64,000 bases of DNA, from assembly GCF_954871325.1 (NCBI RefSeq), contig NC_088779.1, forward strand, positions 23,128,846 through 23,192,845, given 5' to 3'. The notes under the pieces are model-generated. The model was given only the letters and a program-made list of their open reading frames with translations, did no database searches and was not told the DNA's origin. Shown one piece after another: positions 1-12,300 of this stretch (its first letter is position 1; each line of letters begins with the position of its first letter). This DNA is from Gordionus sp. m RMFG-2023 (lineage: Eukaryota; Nematomorpha; Gordioida; Chordodea; Parachordodidae). A program made the translations under genes and the position numbers.

Positions 1-679
1 TTTAGCTTCTATTTATAAGTGAAGTAGATCTGGCATTTGTTAATGATTTAAGAGACATCGCGAATAAAATTAAATATTAGTTTTTTATTAAGGGAAGTGA
101 GGAATCGAAATTTAAAAAAATTGGCGGGATCAGCCATTGACATTGTTTTTAAAAAATCGTTGGTATCGGCCGACACCGTTGACATCAGGCAAAGATGTTG
201 AAGCCGTTTCCTAATTTGGCACCCAAAGTAGAAGTGATTGATTTCAGTTACATATTTCAAGAAGTTGTAATTAGGGCTGCGCCAACCTTATCAATATACA
301 ATATTTTTTTTAAAATAATTATAAAACATTATTTTTGCATAAAGGCTTTACGAACCTAGACAGTCTGCCTGCCTCAAATCAGACCCCGAAGAGATGTGTC
401 ACGAATTATATGACAAAAACGCGTTTTATGGAATCCTTAGATCCGAAATTTGTTCGAGAAATTGTAAATTATAAATTAAGAAAGAGAAAAAAAATTACTA
501 ATTAATTGACAGAATTAAGTTAACCTTATATAAAAAATCAATAGTTCCTCAAGAAATATAATATAAAACAATGGCATCGCTAGGGACTATACTTGTATAA
601 TGGCCTATTTTTTTAGGCTAAAGCATATAATAACTCAATTATTCATTTTAAGGCTAAGCCTTAATCATTTGTTGTTAAG

Positions 680-790
680 CTAAGCTCGGCCGCAAACCTT
701 GCATTCACATTTAGCGTGACTTCGCGAATTCGCCGATATTTTGGATACTTCTCCACGAATTCACGCTAACTTGAATGCAGGGTTGATCCT
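680..790. repeat. Small inverted-repeat element
   Basis: CAAACCTTGCATTCACATTTAGCG on one side and CGCTAACTTGAATGCAGGGTTG on the other are imperfect inverted copies around a GCGAATTCGC palindrome. A related palindromic copy lies at about 2690-2860. Confidence 0.5.
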
Positions 791-2926
791 TTTTTTGTTG
801 GCTCGAACTAGGCCTAAATAATCTTTGACCCAAGATTCACTTTCATCATTACCACTTTTTCAGGCTATGACCTCTTATTTTAGGTTAAGCATAGTCAGCC
901 ATCAATATAGTCAAGTCATAGACTTTTCCAGTTGGGAGTAAGAGGAAATTTGCCTGTTCTTCTATTATTTTAAACCAATAAAAATGTCCCCCCTCTCCCT
1001 CAAAAATATATACAGTATTTTAAAGACTTCTAATAAAATTTATAGGAAAAATATCAACCTAATTGTGTCCCTTCCCCTAGCTATGAGTCTAATAATTCAA
1101 TTCTTCTAAATTTAATTTGTTGGTAGATTGGTAATAAGTGGATCTGCTCCATAGTTTAAAACTGCCCTATGTGTCTGCAAACCTGAGGATGTCTGTTACG
1201 CCTCTGAATAAAACCCTCCAAAAAATTGCATCTAATATATCTTGGAAATTTTTTTAGATACCTTTTTAAGCCATAAGACATATTTGAAGAGTATCTTTTA
1301 ACAAATCTGCTGAAATTAACAAATGCTTCAAGTATCCTTAATTGGTTTCTCTTTAAATATGCTCAATAAATCTTTTTTTTAAAATTATTCCTTAAAACAA
1401 ATTGATTTCCCCGGACAATTTTTTTTTTTTCATAAAGTATGACCACCTTACACATTATTTTAGAATAAATTATTAATATAAATATAGATATATATAATTC
1501 GTCGATTTCTAAACAATACTGTTTATCCATTTATAATAGCTTTCTCTAAACAGCCTAAAACGAAAGAGATTTAGGTTTACATAGACAACATATCTTTGTG
1601 ACTCCTTCCAAGCCAAAATTATATATTTAATGGACCAACTTAAAAAAAACCAGGTTGACCTAGTTCAAAATCAATTTAGCCAGAACAGGACATGGATTAA
1701 AGACTAAATAAGAATTGAATACAATTAATATAAGAAAAATTAATAATTTTTTTTATTTATCAATGATTTAAAAAAATAAATATTAGATGCAGATTCTTTG
1801 ATCATTTACCGCCAACACTTGTGATCAATGGGCTAGCGTATTGCTTCATTATGATCATTTATATTTTTATGCATTTCATTTAATAAGTAATTTGGTATTT
1901 AATCTTCGTATAATAAATTCATAGAAATTCACAACATTTTTTTAAAATATATACATATTTTTTAAAAAATATACAATGATCGAATGCAATTTTACACTTG
2001 TTTTGGATTGAAAATCACACATATAATAACATTTTTAGCGAAAATATCCCTAGTAAAGATTATAAATCAACTTTAAATAAATTAGTATAGTTAGAAAATG
2101 AAGAATGTTTCATTTACTATACAAGTTAATAATTTAATAAAATATTATAAAGTTGAAATTACAAAAGGAATAAGTAGTGGTTTAGCATTAATGAAGGAGT
2201 TTATAAAATGAAATCTATAAAGATTCATGTACATTTTTCTCCTAGAAGACTCGACAAAAATCGTTATTTCTCCGTCGACCAATTATTGGGTATAATGCTG
2301 CTATCTTTTAGCTGAGTCTAATAGATAAAATTATAATTAATATAGATAATGCAATATAGTATTATGTTTTTGAAAATTTGAACATACCTAAATTCCTTTT
2401 TAAAAAAGCAAAAACCTATCCATGCACACTTTAAAAGATATGAAATAACGAGACGCTGATTTATACGATAAATTATCAACGATATAGTTTTATATGGCGT
2501 TATTTTTTGTTTTATTTTGCTTAGTTTAAGTTCATACCAGATTGTCCGAGCGTTTTGTAAGAAGAAAAATAAATGTTTATGTTTTAAACATAAAACCTAC
2601 GTCATCAAAAAAATTACAATTGAGCGAATCAGCAAAATGTACTCTTATTTTCGCAAAAATAATTGCAGATTTCATTTTGCTAATTTTATTTTCTCGCGAA
2701 TTCGCTCAATTTTTAATGGCTTTACTTGGCATTCATAGGTAGCGCTAATTTGCGGCGAGGTATACGAATTTTACTGCTAAGTATACAAAATTCACAGCGA
2801 TATCGGCGTATTTTATATACTTCGCCGCGAATTCGCGCTAACTGTAAATGGCTACGTCTTAAGCTTATCTTGTAATTTTTTGTTGTTTATGATTGAATTG
2901 TCCGACAACAATTCATGATGATTTCC

Positions 2927-3081
2927 AGAGTTGTTAAAGGATCTAGATGCAAGTATCTAGATACAAAAATGTGGTATTTGTATCTAGATAGATTTTTGAT
3001 TAAAATATGTGTATCTAGATATTAATTTAGACGATGTATCTGTATCTAGATCCATTTAAAAAGTATCTTTTAATAACTCTT
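2927..3081. mobile_element. hAT-type MITE with TATCTAGATA motifs, exact 8-bp target duplication
   Basis: Flanked by ATGATTTC at 2919-2926 and 3082-3089. Ends are CAGAGTTGTTAAAG and its imperfect inverse ATCTTTTAATAACTCTT. Inside, the palindrome TATCTAGAT or a near variant occurs five times in about 120 bp. The length of 155 bp rules out coding capacity. Confidence 0.8.
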
Positions 3082-3188
3082 ATGATTTCATCAAAAATAG
3101 ATAAACAGCTTTGAACGTAGTCTTACATAGTTGGTTTTTTTAACGTATAATATGCGCGATTTTACAATGCGTAGACTAAAAGAGATTA

Positions 3189-3194
3189 TTTATT
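3189..3194 (-). promoter_or_regulatory. Candidate poly(A) signal of Sulf-A
   Basis: AATAAA on the minus strand 43 nt past the stop codon. In sequence this AT-rich the hexamer is common by chance. Confidence 0.3.
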
Positions 3195-3236
3195 TACTTC
3201 CTAGTAAGAATTTATACCATATTATATAATAATTTA

Positions 3237-3353
3237 TTACTTTTGGTTAAAAAGCACATTACATTCCTGTCCTTTGCAAGTTTTTAGTTTCAATAACATA
3301 TTATGTAGATTTAGAAGCTTCGGTAACGATAATTTTGCCACTATATTTTTGAG
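3237..3353 (-). CDS. Sulf: Sulf-A exon 14: C-terminus and stop
   Basis: 38 codons plus TAA (3239-3237). Codes for [20 protein letters not shown], then [12 protein letters not shown], equivalent to the LMELRSCQGYKQCN end of known Sulfs. Acceptor AAAATCAAAG at phase 0. Confidence 0.93.
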   Translation of the reverse strand, partial: LKNIVAKLSLPKLLNLHNMLLKLKTCKGQECNVLFNQK

Positions 3354-6300
3354 CTTTGATTTTTATTATATCATAATAAATATAATAAGTATTTAAATGG
3401 GCTAACGCTATTTTTTTGAGGCCAATTTTAATTGAAATATAGCTAGAAATATGATTATTTTTAAAATGAATAAATCTTTTATAAATAATATATCATTTTT
3501 ATATGCAACAATGATCAATTTTGTTTACGCTACATCCCCGTGCATGGATTCAATTTTCCTCTAGTATGGTTCTAATTTAAGAAAGCTGTTTCGGTTCCTA
3601 AGACAAGTGGATTCCAGTTTCGGTTCTTAATTTTACGCGGTTCCAAGGGTACCTTCCAAACTCTGTTAAAGCAACCAAAAATTTAAACAATAAATAAACT
3701 CAAAATGAATCACAAAATTTTGAACAATATAATGTCTTTTGTTAGAACCCGTTCTTTTTCGATTTTTTTCAATTTCTAAATAAATTTCGGTTAGTTAAAA
3801 TTCGAGTTTAAAAAAAATCTTTAAAGATTTTTTCGCCTAAAATTTTGAGTATAAGATTTTTAACGCACGAGAATCACAAAAGATTTGTAATTGGGTAAAA
3901 TATAACAAAAATTGGTTGGAGCTTCTTAAAGAAATCTTCAGCCAACAAAAATCTCTAGACTTTATTTTTTTTTATTTTGAGGAGCAAAACTGGTAGAATT
4001 ATTAATATCGCAATCTAATAACTTGATAAGGATCGTTTTCGATGTCATAATAACTTATAAATCCGGTCACGAATTCGCAATACAAAAAATTAAACGTTTT
4101 GTTGATTGTTCGTAAGCAGGAGAAGGATTGGTTATTGGCGTTTTGGCAGAAGCAAAATGGTCCCACTTATATATATAAAAGTGAATAAAAAAATCGAAAT
4201 GTATAAAAATTTAGTATTTTGAGATTAATTGATATCCTTAATGAAGAACAATATTTTCTTGTTGTATTACATAAATAAGACACAATTAGAAAGAATATCA
4301 AATTATTATTGAGCTCATGTGACTGGGGCTTAAATTAATGGCTAGCAACTATTTTATATATTTCACGTAATTCATACGTGTCCAAAAAGGTGGCGTTTTC
4401 CAGTGATAATTATCATGTTGAAAGCAATTCATCATTTTTTCGTTGCAGCATTTATCTTTTCCATCTTTGTGTTTTTTCTTCCTATGCCTTTTTTGCCGCG
4501 TTTTTTTAGGTTTAAAGCTGTCCAAACTTTTCGAAGTCCTGATAAACGCGCCATGCTTGAGAGCATTTCTTAGTTTCATAGTAAAATGTAATTATTTCTA
4601 CAAATTAAATTAGGAGGAAAAAATGGGCTTAGTTTTAAGATTATTGAACGAAAAGAAAGAATAGATATAATATTGATCGCTCACCAGCTGGGCGAAAGAA
4701 TGGACAAAATATGCAAAATATTTTTTACATATTTTACCTACATACGAAAAATTAATTTTGTGGGAGGACAACTTGTACAAAATTATTTTATAATTCTGAA
4801 AAAATAAACTTTAGTTGGACGGGTCGCGCCGACCTATTAAATAGAAGTTAATAATCGCCTTTGCCTAATTATAACCTTTTTGTTTTGACTGAATAATCAT
4901 CTTCGCCTGCAACATTATATAAATTGTTAACAGTTTGGCCGTGTATCTCTAAACCTTCTACTATTCCTATTGGCTTTTCATTTCTAGCTTGGGCATCATA
5001 GCTATCTATTATGTATGGGCGATCACTGCTTAGTTCTCCGATAGTATCTTCGTAATGATCGTACGAACTCTGTACCTCTTCATCATTCCCGCTTATTCCG
5101 TTATAGTGTCCTACGTATTGAGGGCAAGCGCAAATTTCATAATTAAGATTATGATTATCTTTTTCTTCTAAATGATGAAATAATTCATATTATTTTAATA
5201 AATAGGATTTAGTTTCGTAAAGGGAAAATAGTGATTTGGGGTAAAATAACTATAACTCATCATTTTATATAAAAAATATTTTAAGGTTAAAACAATGGGA
5301 TTGTTTCAAAATAATAACCTAATTTTTTTATGAATATAATTTAATACGCAAATTTTATTCCTTTCTTTTTATTATATAAATCAATGGAAAGTGCGCAGCT
5401 ATTGGGATCGGGCCAAAAAAAGAGGGGAATTTCTTATTAATTATGAAATAAAATTTTGCGAAGCAAACTGGAAAATTAAAATAAATATTTATGAGCCATT
5501 ATTATAAAATTATATTTGTAATAAATTAAATTAGTAAACTCTTCCCGAAATTAACATTGGAATAACCATTCTATTCCATAATTTTCTCCAAATTCTATTG
5601 ATGGTTCTATTTCATGCTTACACGCTTTTCTACTAAAAAAGCTGGAACGTTGACAATAAAAAAAACTTAGGGGCAATGTTAAATATTTCTTTTTTTTCTA
5701 TTTTGCTTTTTAAAATATTTTTAAATCAAAGAAAGTTACAAATTATTTCACAGGATAAAAAAAATATAAAATTAAATTCCGATTTATTTTCATAGTAAGT
5801 TTTGAAAAAAATATTGATTTTTAAAAAAATTTTGATTCCATCTTTTTTATACATGAAAATTACAGTATTTTTTTTTTTAAAAAAATTAAAATATTTAGTT
5901 AAAATTTGATTTAAAAAACTCTATTTCAAAAATAACCATCAAACTCTGCAGTTAAAATAATTAAAATTCTATATAATAAGAAATGTTTATTTTGCTTATG
6001 TTTCAAATGATAAAATTTTAAGCTATTTGTAGCCGTAAATTCTAACAGATGAGTGTCAAATTCCTGTTCAAACAATTATTTTTGTTTAAGGTTTAAAATT
6101 TTTAAGAATATAAATACTTTTTTCTGATTTTGCTGAATATAACGGCGAAATTATTCTATTATCAGTTACGACGGAAGCGTTAGGAAAAGGAAAACTTTCC
6201 GACCTTTCACTACGAAATTTTAAAGAATTTTGATGCTTTTTCAAAAAGTTACGGATGTCCTTAAATAATAATTATATATATTATTTATCGAAAAAGCTTA

Positions 6301-9300
6301 TGGTTAAATTTTTTTTAAATATATGTGCATAAAATTAATAACAACTTTTAATTCCTTTAGGCAAGCCTTATAAGCTTTTATTTGATCTCTAATGTCTTCT
6401 TTGTGCCTATCCCAGAGATATAAACTGTAAACCGAATATTCGCAAATGACAGTATTGTTTTCGGTCATTCTACATTTTTTGATATTTCCTTAATTATTAT
6501 TATATTTAAATTTAGTAAACAGTATTTTGTCAGTTTAATTAATGATTATAATCATAGGTGCCCATACATGTGTAAATCTCGACTCAATTAATATGGTGAT
6601 AAAACTATAATTAGCATACAAAGATATTACACATAATATTAAAAACAAGGTGTTTTATGGTAAAACAAAACCGACATTTAGCTAAACAGATTACCAAGAA
6701 TATACTATTAAAAGAACACAATTAATGTTTTTCAGCAAAAAAAGACTTTATTCATCCTATCCACATAAATATATGGCCTTTTCCTGGGAAAAGTCTATGG
6801 ACGCTCTGGGTTATTAGTAACATTAAATTCTTTAACAGAGTCAAAACTTAATTGAAAATTAACGGCATATTAAATGTTTGCAATTGGTAAATATGGCTTA
6901 CTCTTTTTACGTTTTTTCCTATGTTTGTTACGTTTTTTCAAGTTTTGCAAACACTTCTCTCTATGTTCAAGCTTTAACAAATTTTTGAGGGAGGAGTTTT
7001 TAAAATCCATTTTTGAGTACCTTTCCCCTAATTTTCGTGGATCAAATTGTGGTTGATTTTTCTTGAGCCGATGATAGTGATTTCCGTCTAAATTTGATTT
7101 GCCCTCGTTTAAATCAACTGCATCGCGCGAATAAGAATTCGTATTTGTTCTGCCCGATAAGTCGTGATCAGATCTCATGATTGTTATCTCGTTAGAACCA
7201 TGATAAGAACCGAAGCTTGATTTATCTAGCGATACCGAATTAGAGGACGTCCCATCAACATATTTATATTCACTTCCATAATATCCTATTCCTTCATTGT
7301 TCTCTTTTTCTTCTTTAGATAAGTGACTTTGATCATATGTTTCATCTTGTCGAAAGTTGTCCCGATCTTGATCTCCTTTATTAGAAAAACCTTCAAAATT
7401 ATCTTGATCGATCGATGATTGACTCGACGGATCACTGGGGTATATCTCTTTCAAGTCATTGTCAAGAGCGTGGATCTGCCTATTCATAAAGTGGGGCTGG
7501 AATTTCTGGTTAGCATACTTTTTGAGAAACTTTTTCTGCCTCAGTTTTTCCTTCTGGGGTACTCCATCATTGAACTTAGAAGGAATACACATGCATTGGT
7601 CTTTTATCATTAGCCCATAATGACGACATTTGACCATACGCCATTTATAGGGATAGGGGTTAGAATCTCTCTTGCAGAACCATTTCTACTTAAAAATATA
7701 ATTTATACATATATGAAGAGTTAATTAATTAAACTATTGTTCGTTTTTAGGCAATTTTTAATAACGGCTAACTCAATATTTTAACCAGAAAAATGCGGGC
7801 CTGAAGATTTTACTAATGGATGTGTATAATGTAACAGGATGACAAAGATTAGGATATTAGCGAAATCTTGAGGTTTAGGAAATATTAAAATAGTGAGTTA
7901 GTCGTTTTTAAAAATCGGCTCAAAATAGCCGTTTAATTTCTCTATTTTAAATTATATATCTTTAATTAGGGTTGATATTTGAGCCCTGCACATGGATTGA
8001 TCCTGTTCGATTTAACTAGGGCGTTTCTCATAGATATTCTTTCAGGCCTGGTATTTTGAAATTTCAAATTGGATCGGACTAATACAAACCCCAATCCCCT
8101 CATCGTTTGGAATTTTATTTTTCAATACTCCAATAAAAAAAATAGGATCTTTTCTAAAATAAAATTCCGAAATCGGATCTTTGATTAAAAAGAAAATACT
8201 CGAATCGATAGGATAAAAATATTAAAATTTTTTTTTTTCGAATGAATAGGACCTAAAGGTTAAATGCAGGGCTCCAGTATTCATACATAATAATATATTA
8301 ACAATATTATAAACTTGATCTTTTTTGCAAGGAGAAGAATTTTCGGGCTTGAGGCATTCTTCTCTGATCCATTGACTTTTTGTTATTCTTCCCAAATCAC
8401 CGTTCTGATTCTGTACGCTGAACCCCGATTGTTCATCCTGAATACGTTTAAGCAACTTTTCCGTGATTTTGCCTCTTTCTATCAAAAAAGTATCTCCCCA
8501 AATTCGATCATTTTTGGCACTTTTAGATGTAATATATATTATAAAGTAAAGTATACATATTCTAGTAATGGGATATGGAATATATTTGGAATCCAGCCGG
8601 GATTTGGAATATCACATTTTAAAATTATTTAAAAAGTCTAATTTGACCAGAAATGTATTCTAGCATGTACACGATACCCACCCTTAATTTTATACAATTT
8701 TCGCCATGTAATGCAACTATTTTGTTTAAGTCAATTTATATTTGAGATTGATTGTTAAAGTAGAGCGCTACATCTTAAAAAAAATAGTGATAGCGGTATC
8801 TCGCTACTAATTTAGACGTAATCCTTTATTTTATTTAATTTTGAAATTAAATTTATATTTAAAAATCTGCATTATAAATCCAGTTTCCAAAACAATTTAG
8901 AATTCAAAATGCCGACGATAGATATTAAAATTGAAGATAATTTTGGTACAGTTCATAAAGTAATTTCCCTGGAAAACGATGAAATTTTCTTTTCCTAAAT
9001 TCGCGAAATATTTTAATCTCGATGTAAAAATTAACACAAGGTATAAATTTCTTTGTAAGATGTACCCGGAAGGTTTTATTATCAAACAAGACTAGTAGCA
9101 TCAACTTGGGTAAACCTCTAAAATAATATATCAATGAATAAATAGCCCAATCTTTAATTTTTAAAATAAAATTGGAATCAAAGCTGTATCTAATCTATAA
9201 AGGTTTTTAAGCTAGATGAGTTTATGCGAAAGTTGATTTTGTGCCCCATTCCAAACATGGTATGTTTCAACTAGCCATGAGAAATTAGTCAAAAATTATA

Positions 9301-12300
9301 TCATAAAATAAAAATTTCAATAAATAATTAATAGTAACATCTCATTTTATCATCAGACGAATCTATTTAATGATATTTTATAAATTATCTTTATTATAGG
9401 ATATTAAACATGCTTAAAGTTAACCATATACATCATATATTTACAAATTTTATGAAAATATACTAAATATTATTTCAATCCCTTTCACATTTGACCAATT
9501 TGAGAAATTGGTTAAATAGATAAAAAGTTAAAGGGTGGTGGCCTGGCTAGTCAGCAAACATGGCCAATTATGCTACTTATCCCTCACATAAATTTAATTC
9601 TAGCTATTATTGTTTTAATCTTAGAATGACCCTAGCTAGAACAAAAACGCCACCTGCTATAGATGATTTTTTTTTAAAAATAAATGATAATAATACTATT
9701 AAAACTGCTGCATTTTTTTAAATCTAAAAATATTCAAATAAATAATTTTGATGATTTTTCTTAAATTAAAATATGTATGTTAAATTTAATACTGCATTGC
9801 CTTCAAGTGATAGCGTTGAACGATTATTTCAAAGCTACTGATCGTCACTCTAGACTTGGCTATGACAATATTGAAATGTTATTATTGAAATGCAATAAAA
9901 AGTGAATAAATTATATAAATATTTAATTTTAGTTATATTTTTATACCAATATTTTTTATTTATTAAAATAAAGATATGAGATACATAAAAAATTCTAAAG
10001 TAACATCAAAAGTAGCGTTAGCTATTTTTTTTAAAAAAAATAAAAAATAGCGTAATAGAGCGCTACTTTTTAAAGTAACGTTTAACAGCACTGTTTAAGA
10101 TATATATATATATAGACTATACTTTATCTGATCTTCCTTCTTCAACAATTGCAACAAACTTTTCCCGTCCATATGTTCCTTTACGCCTATACCGGCCATA
10201 TCCAAAATCGTCGGCGCTATATCGATGTTTAAAGCGATCTTTTTTATTCTCGTTTTAATTATGATATAAAATTCCAAATAAACATTTTGTATATATTCAG
10301 TTTATAGTTATAAATACGCATATCCTACTTAAATTAGTTTGGTATATCCAAGTGCCTCTTTATAGCGGTTCAAGCATCCCCTGTCCACCATTGATGATTT
10401 CACCCCTTAAATTTTTATTCCCTACTATCCCCTTAAATTTATAACTTTGGCTAGTGGAAATGCACACTATCCGCAAAGAGGACGAAGGGTTTTCAATAAA
10501 CTAAAAAATTTTTTACTCACGATCCTGTCTTATCCCCGTTGTAATTGAAGCCGCCCCTTCTCTCTGTAGTTTTTAATTTATATATATGTAACCAATGAAA
10601 AGTGGGATAGTGGTTATATTCTTGTCTTGATTTGGGGGTTAATCATTATTACATCTTTCAAACTCTTAAGCCAATTAATAAGTTTTGAATCAAATCCTCT
10701 TTCCAAACCTGATACCCATTCTTAATCTCAGTTGACCTCAAGAGATGTATACTAAAAAGATTTTTCTGTTCTTACTCGATGTGAGATTTAATACCGGGTC
10801 CTCGAATAAATAGTGGAACCTTGATATCGAATTCATACGGTAGAGATTTCCCCTTTATTAAACCATATTGGCCTAAATGATAACCATGGTCAGATGAATA
10901 TATCCAATAAGTATTATCGAGTTCGTTCATGCTATCTAATTCGTGATATAGCTTTAGGGCAAAAACAAAAATTCACTATATTTTATTTAGTAAATAAGAT
11001 ACGATATTTATATCTCATGAATATAATATATTAGTAGCTGATTAATGGGGAGAGTTGGGGGGGGGGATTGTAAGTTATAACCCTCCCTTTGAATAACATA
11101 AAAATATCAACTACTATATCTTTATAAAGATCTCTTATATACATATTCACTTTGAATAAATATTTACATTTTTTTCCTTTACTTAAAACAAGATAGTGCC
11201 ATAAAGTAACATCGATGAAAGGAACTCTCACTTTTCAAAAGGTAACGAGTTTCTTTATTTTTGAGTAACGGTAATGCAAAAAGTTACTTTTAAATTTTTT
11301 CTCAATTAAAATATATATTTTGTATTCAGATCAATCACCAAAGTTCTTTTTATTTATTGCATTTTTGTTGTTGATTCTACAGTCATTGTTAATCTAATTA
11401 ATATTGAATCAATCAAGGTATTTTAATTTATTCTCGATTATAAAGAATATATGTCAATAGTATTTATTTCTTCAGATGAATATAATTTAACTCTGCCCTG
11501 GCCCCAATACATCTTTTACACCAATAAAGAAAATTTAAAGTCTAAAGTGTAGATTGTGCGCTAATTCAAATATTTCAGCTCAATTCTAAAAAACATATGG
11601 AAACAAAAATGAATTTAATATAATTATTTAAAATATATTCTCCTTTAAATAACAACACACATACCAGATTAATTTCTGATAAAGATATTTTAAAAAAATT
11701 GATGAGGTTCTAAATGAAGACTCTTGTGAAGGTGATCTAATAAGTATTTTTTTTTGGATATTTCCCTTATTAACATTTTTATTTTACAATACAACTCTCC
11801 TATGCGCTGCGCCAATAATCGCTCTTGTTTATCCGATCAAAATTTTAAAAATCACTTTTATAAATAAATTATTACAAAAAGATCTTATCTCAAGTATATT
11901 GTATTTTTAAATTTTTTTGAATGGCGAGTAACGCGTTCCTTTTTTCACAAGATAAAGAGTAACGTTTTTTTTAAGTAACATGTAGAGCACTAGAAAAACA
12001 ATTATTGAAGCTGGAATGAAAAATTTTAAATTTTTTTTATCTTTTTCAATAAGATTATATTCAAAATTTCATTGTTTATAAATATGTTATAACTATAGAT
12101 TCTAAGACAATGAGGCAAAAAAATGATTCCGTTTAAAATCATTTTAGTTTGCCACTTTACATACTTCTTGTAATAGGGTGTATACTGTTCTCATATAATA
12201 TAATACAGAAAATAATTAATTTTATGTAAATTTTTTAGATTTATACCTATAATTCATGTGAAAAATGTCAATAACATATTAAAATTAATAATATAAATGT

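Larger units (their letters stand above)
1..3236. other. Repeat-rich flank downstream of Sulf-A
   Basis: No host coding exon could be supported. It holds palindromic repeats near 680-790 and 2690-2860 (GCGAATTCGC-like motifs) and a MITE at 2927-3081. A 70-codon minus-strand frame at 48-260 has fair amino-acid composition but no recognised family. Confidence 0.5.

Noticed and set aside
48-260. 70-codon minus-strand frame with LCLMSTVSADTNDFLKTMSM
   Set aside because: Protein-like composition but no recognised family, no clear splice context; possibly a mobile-element fragment.
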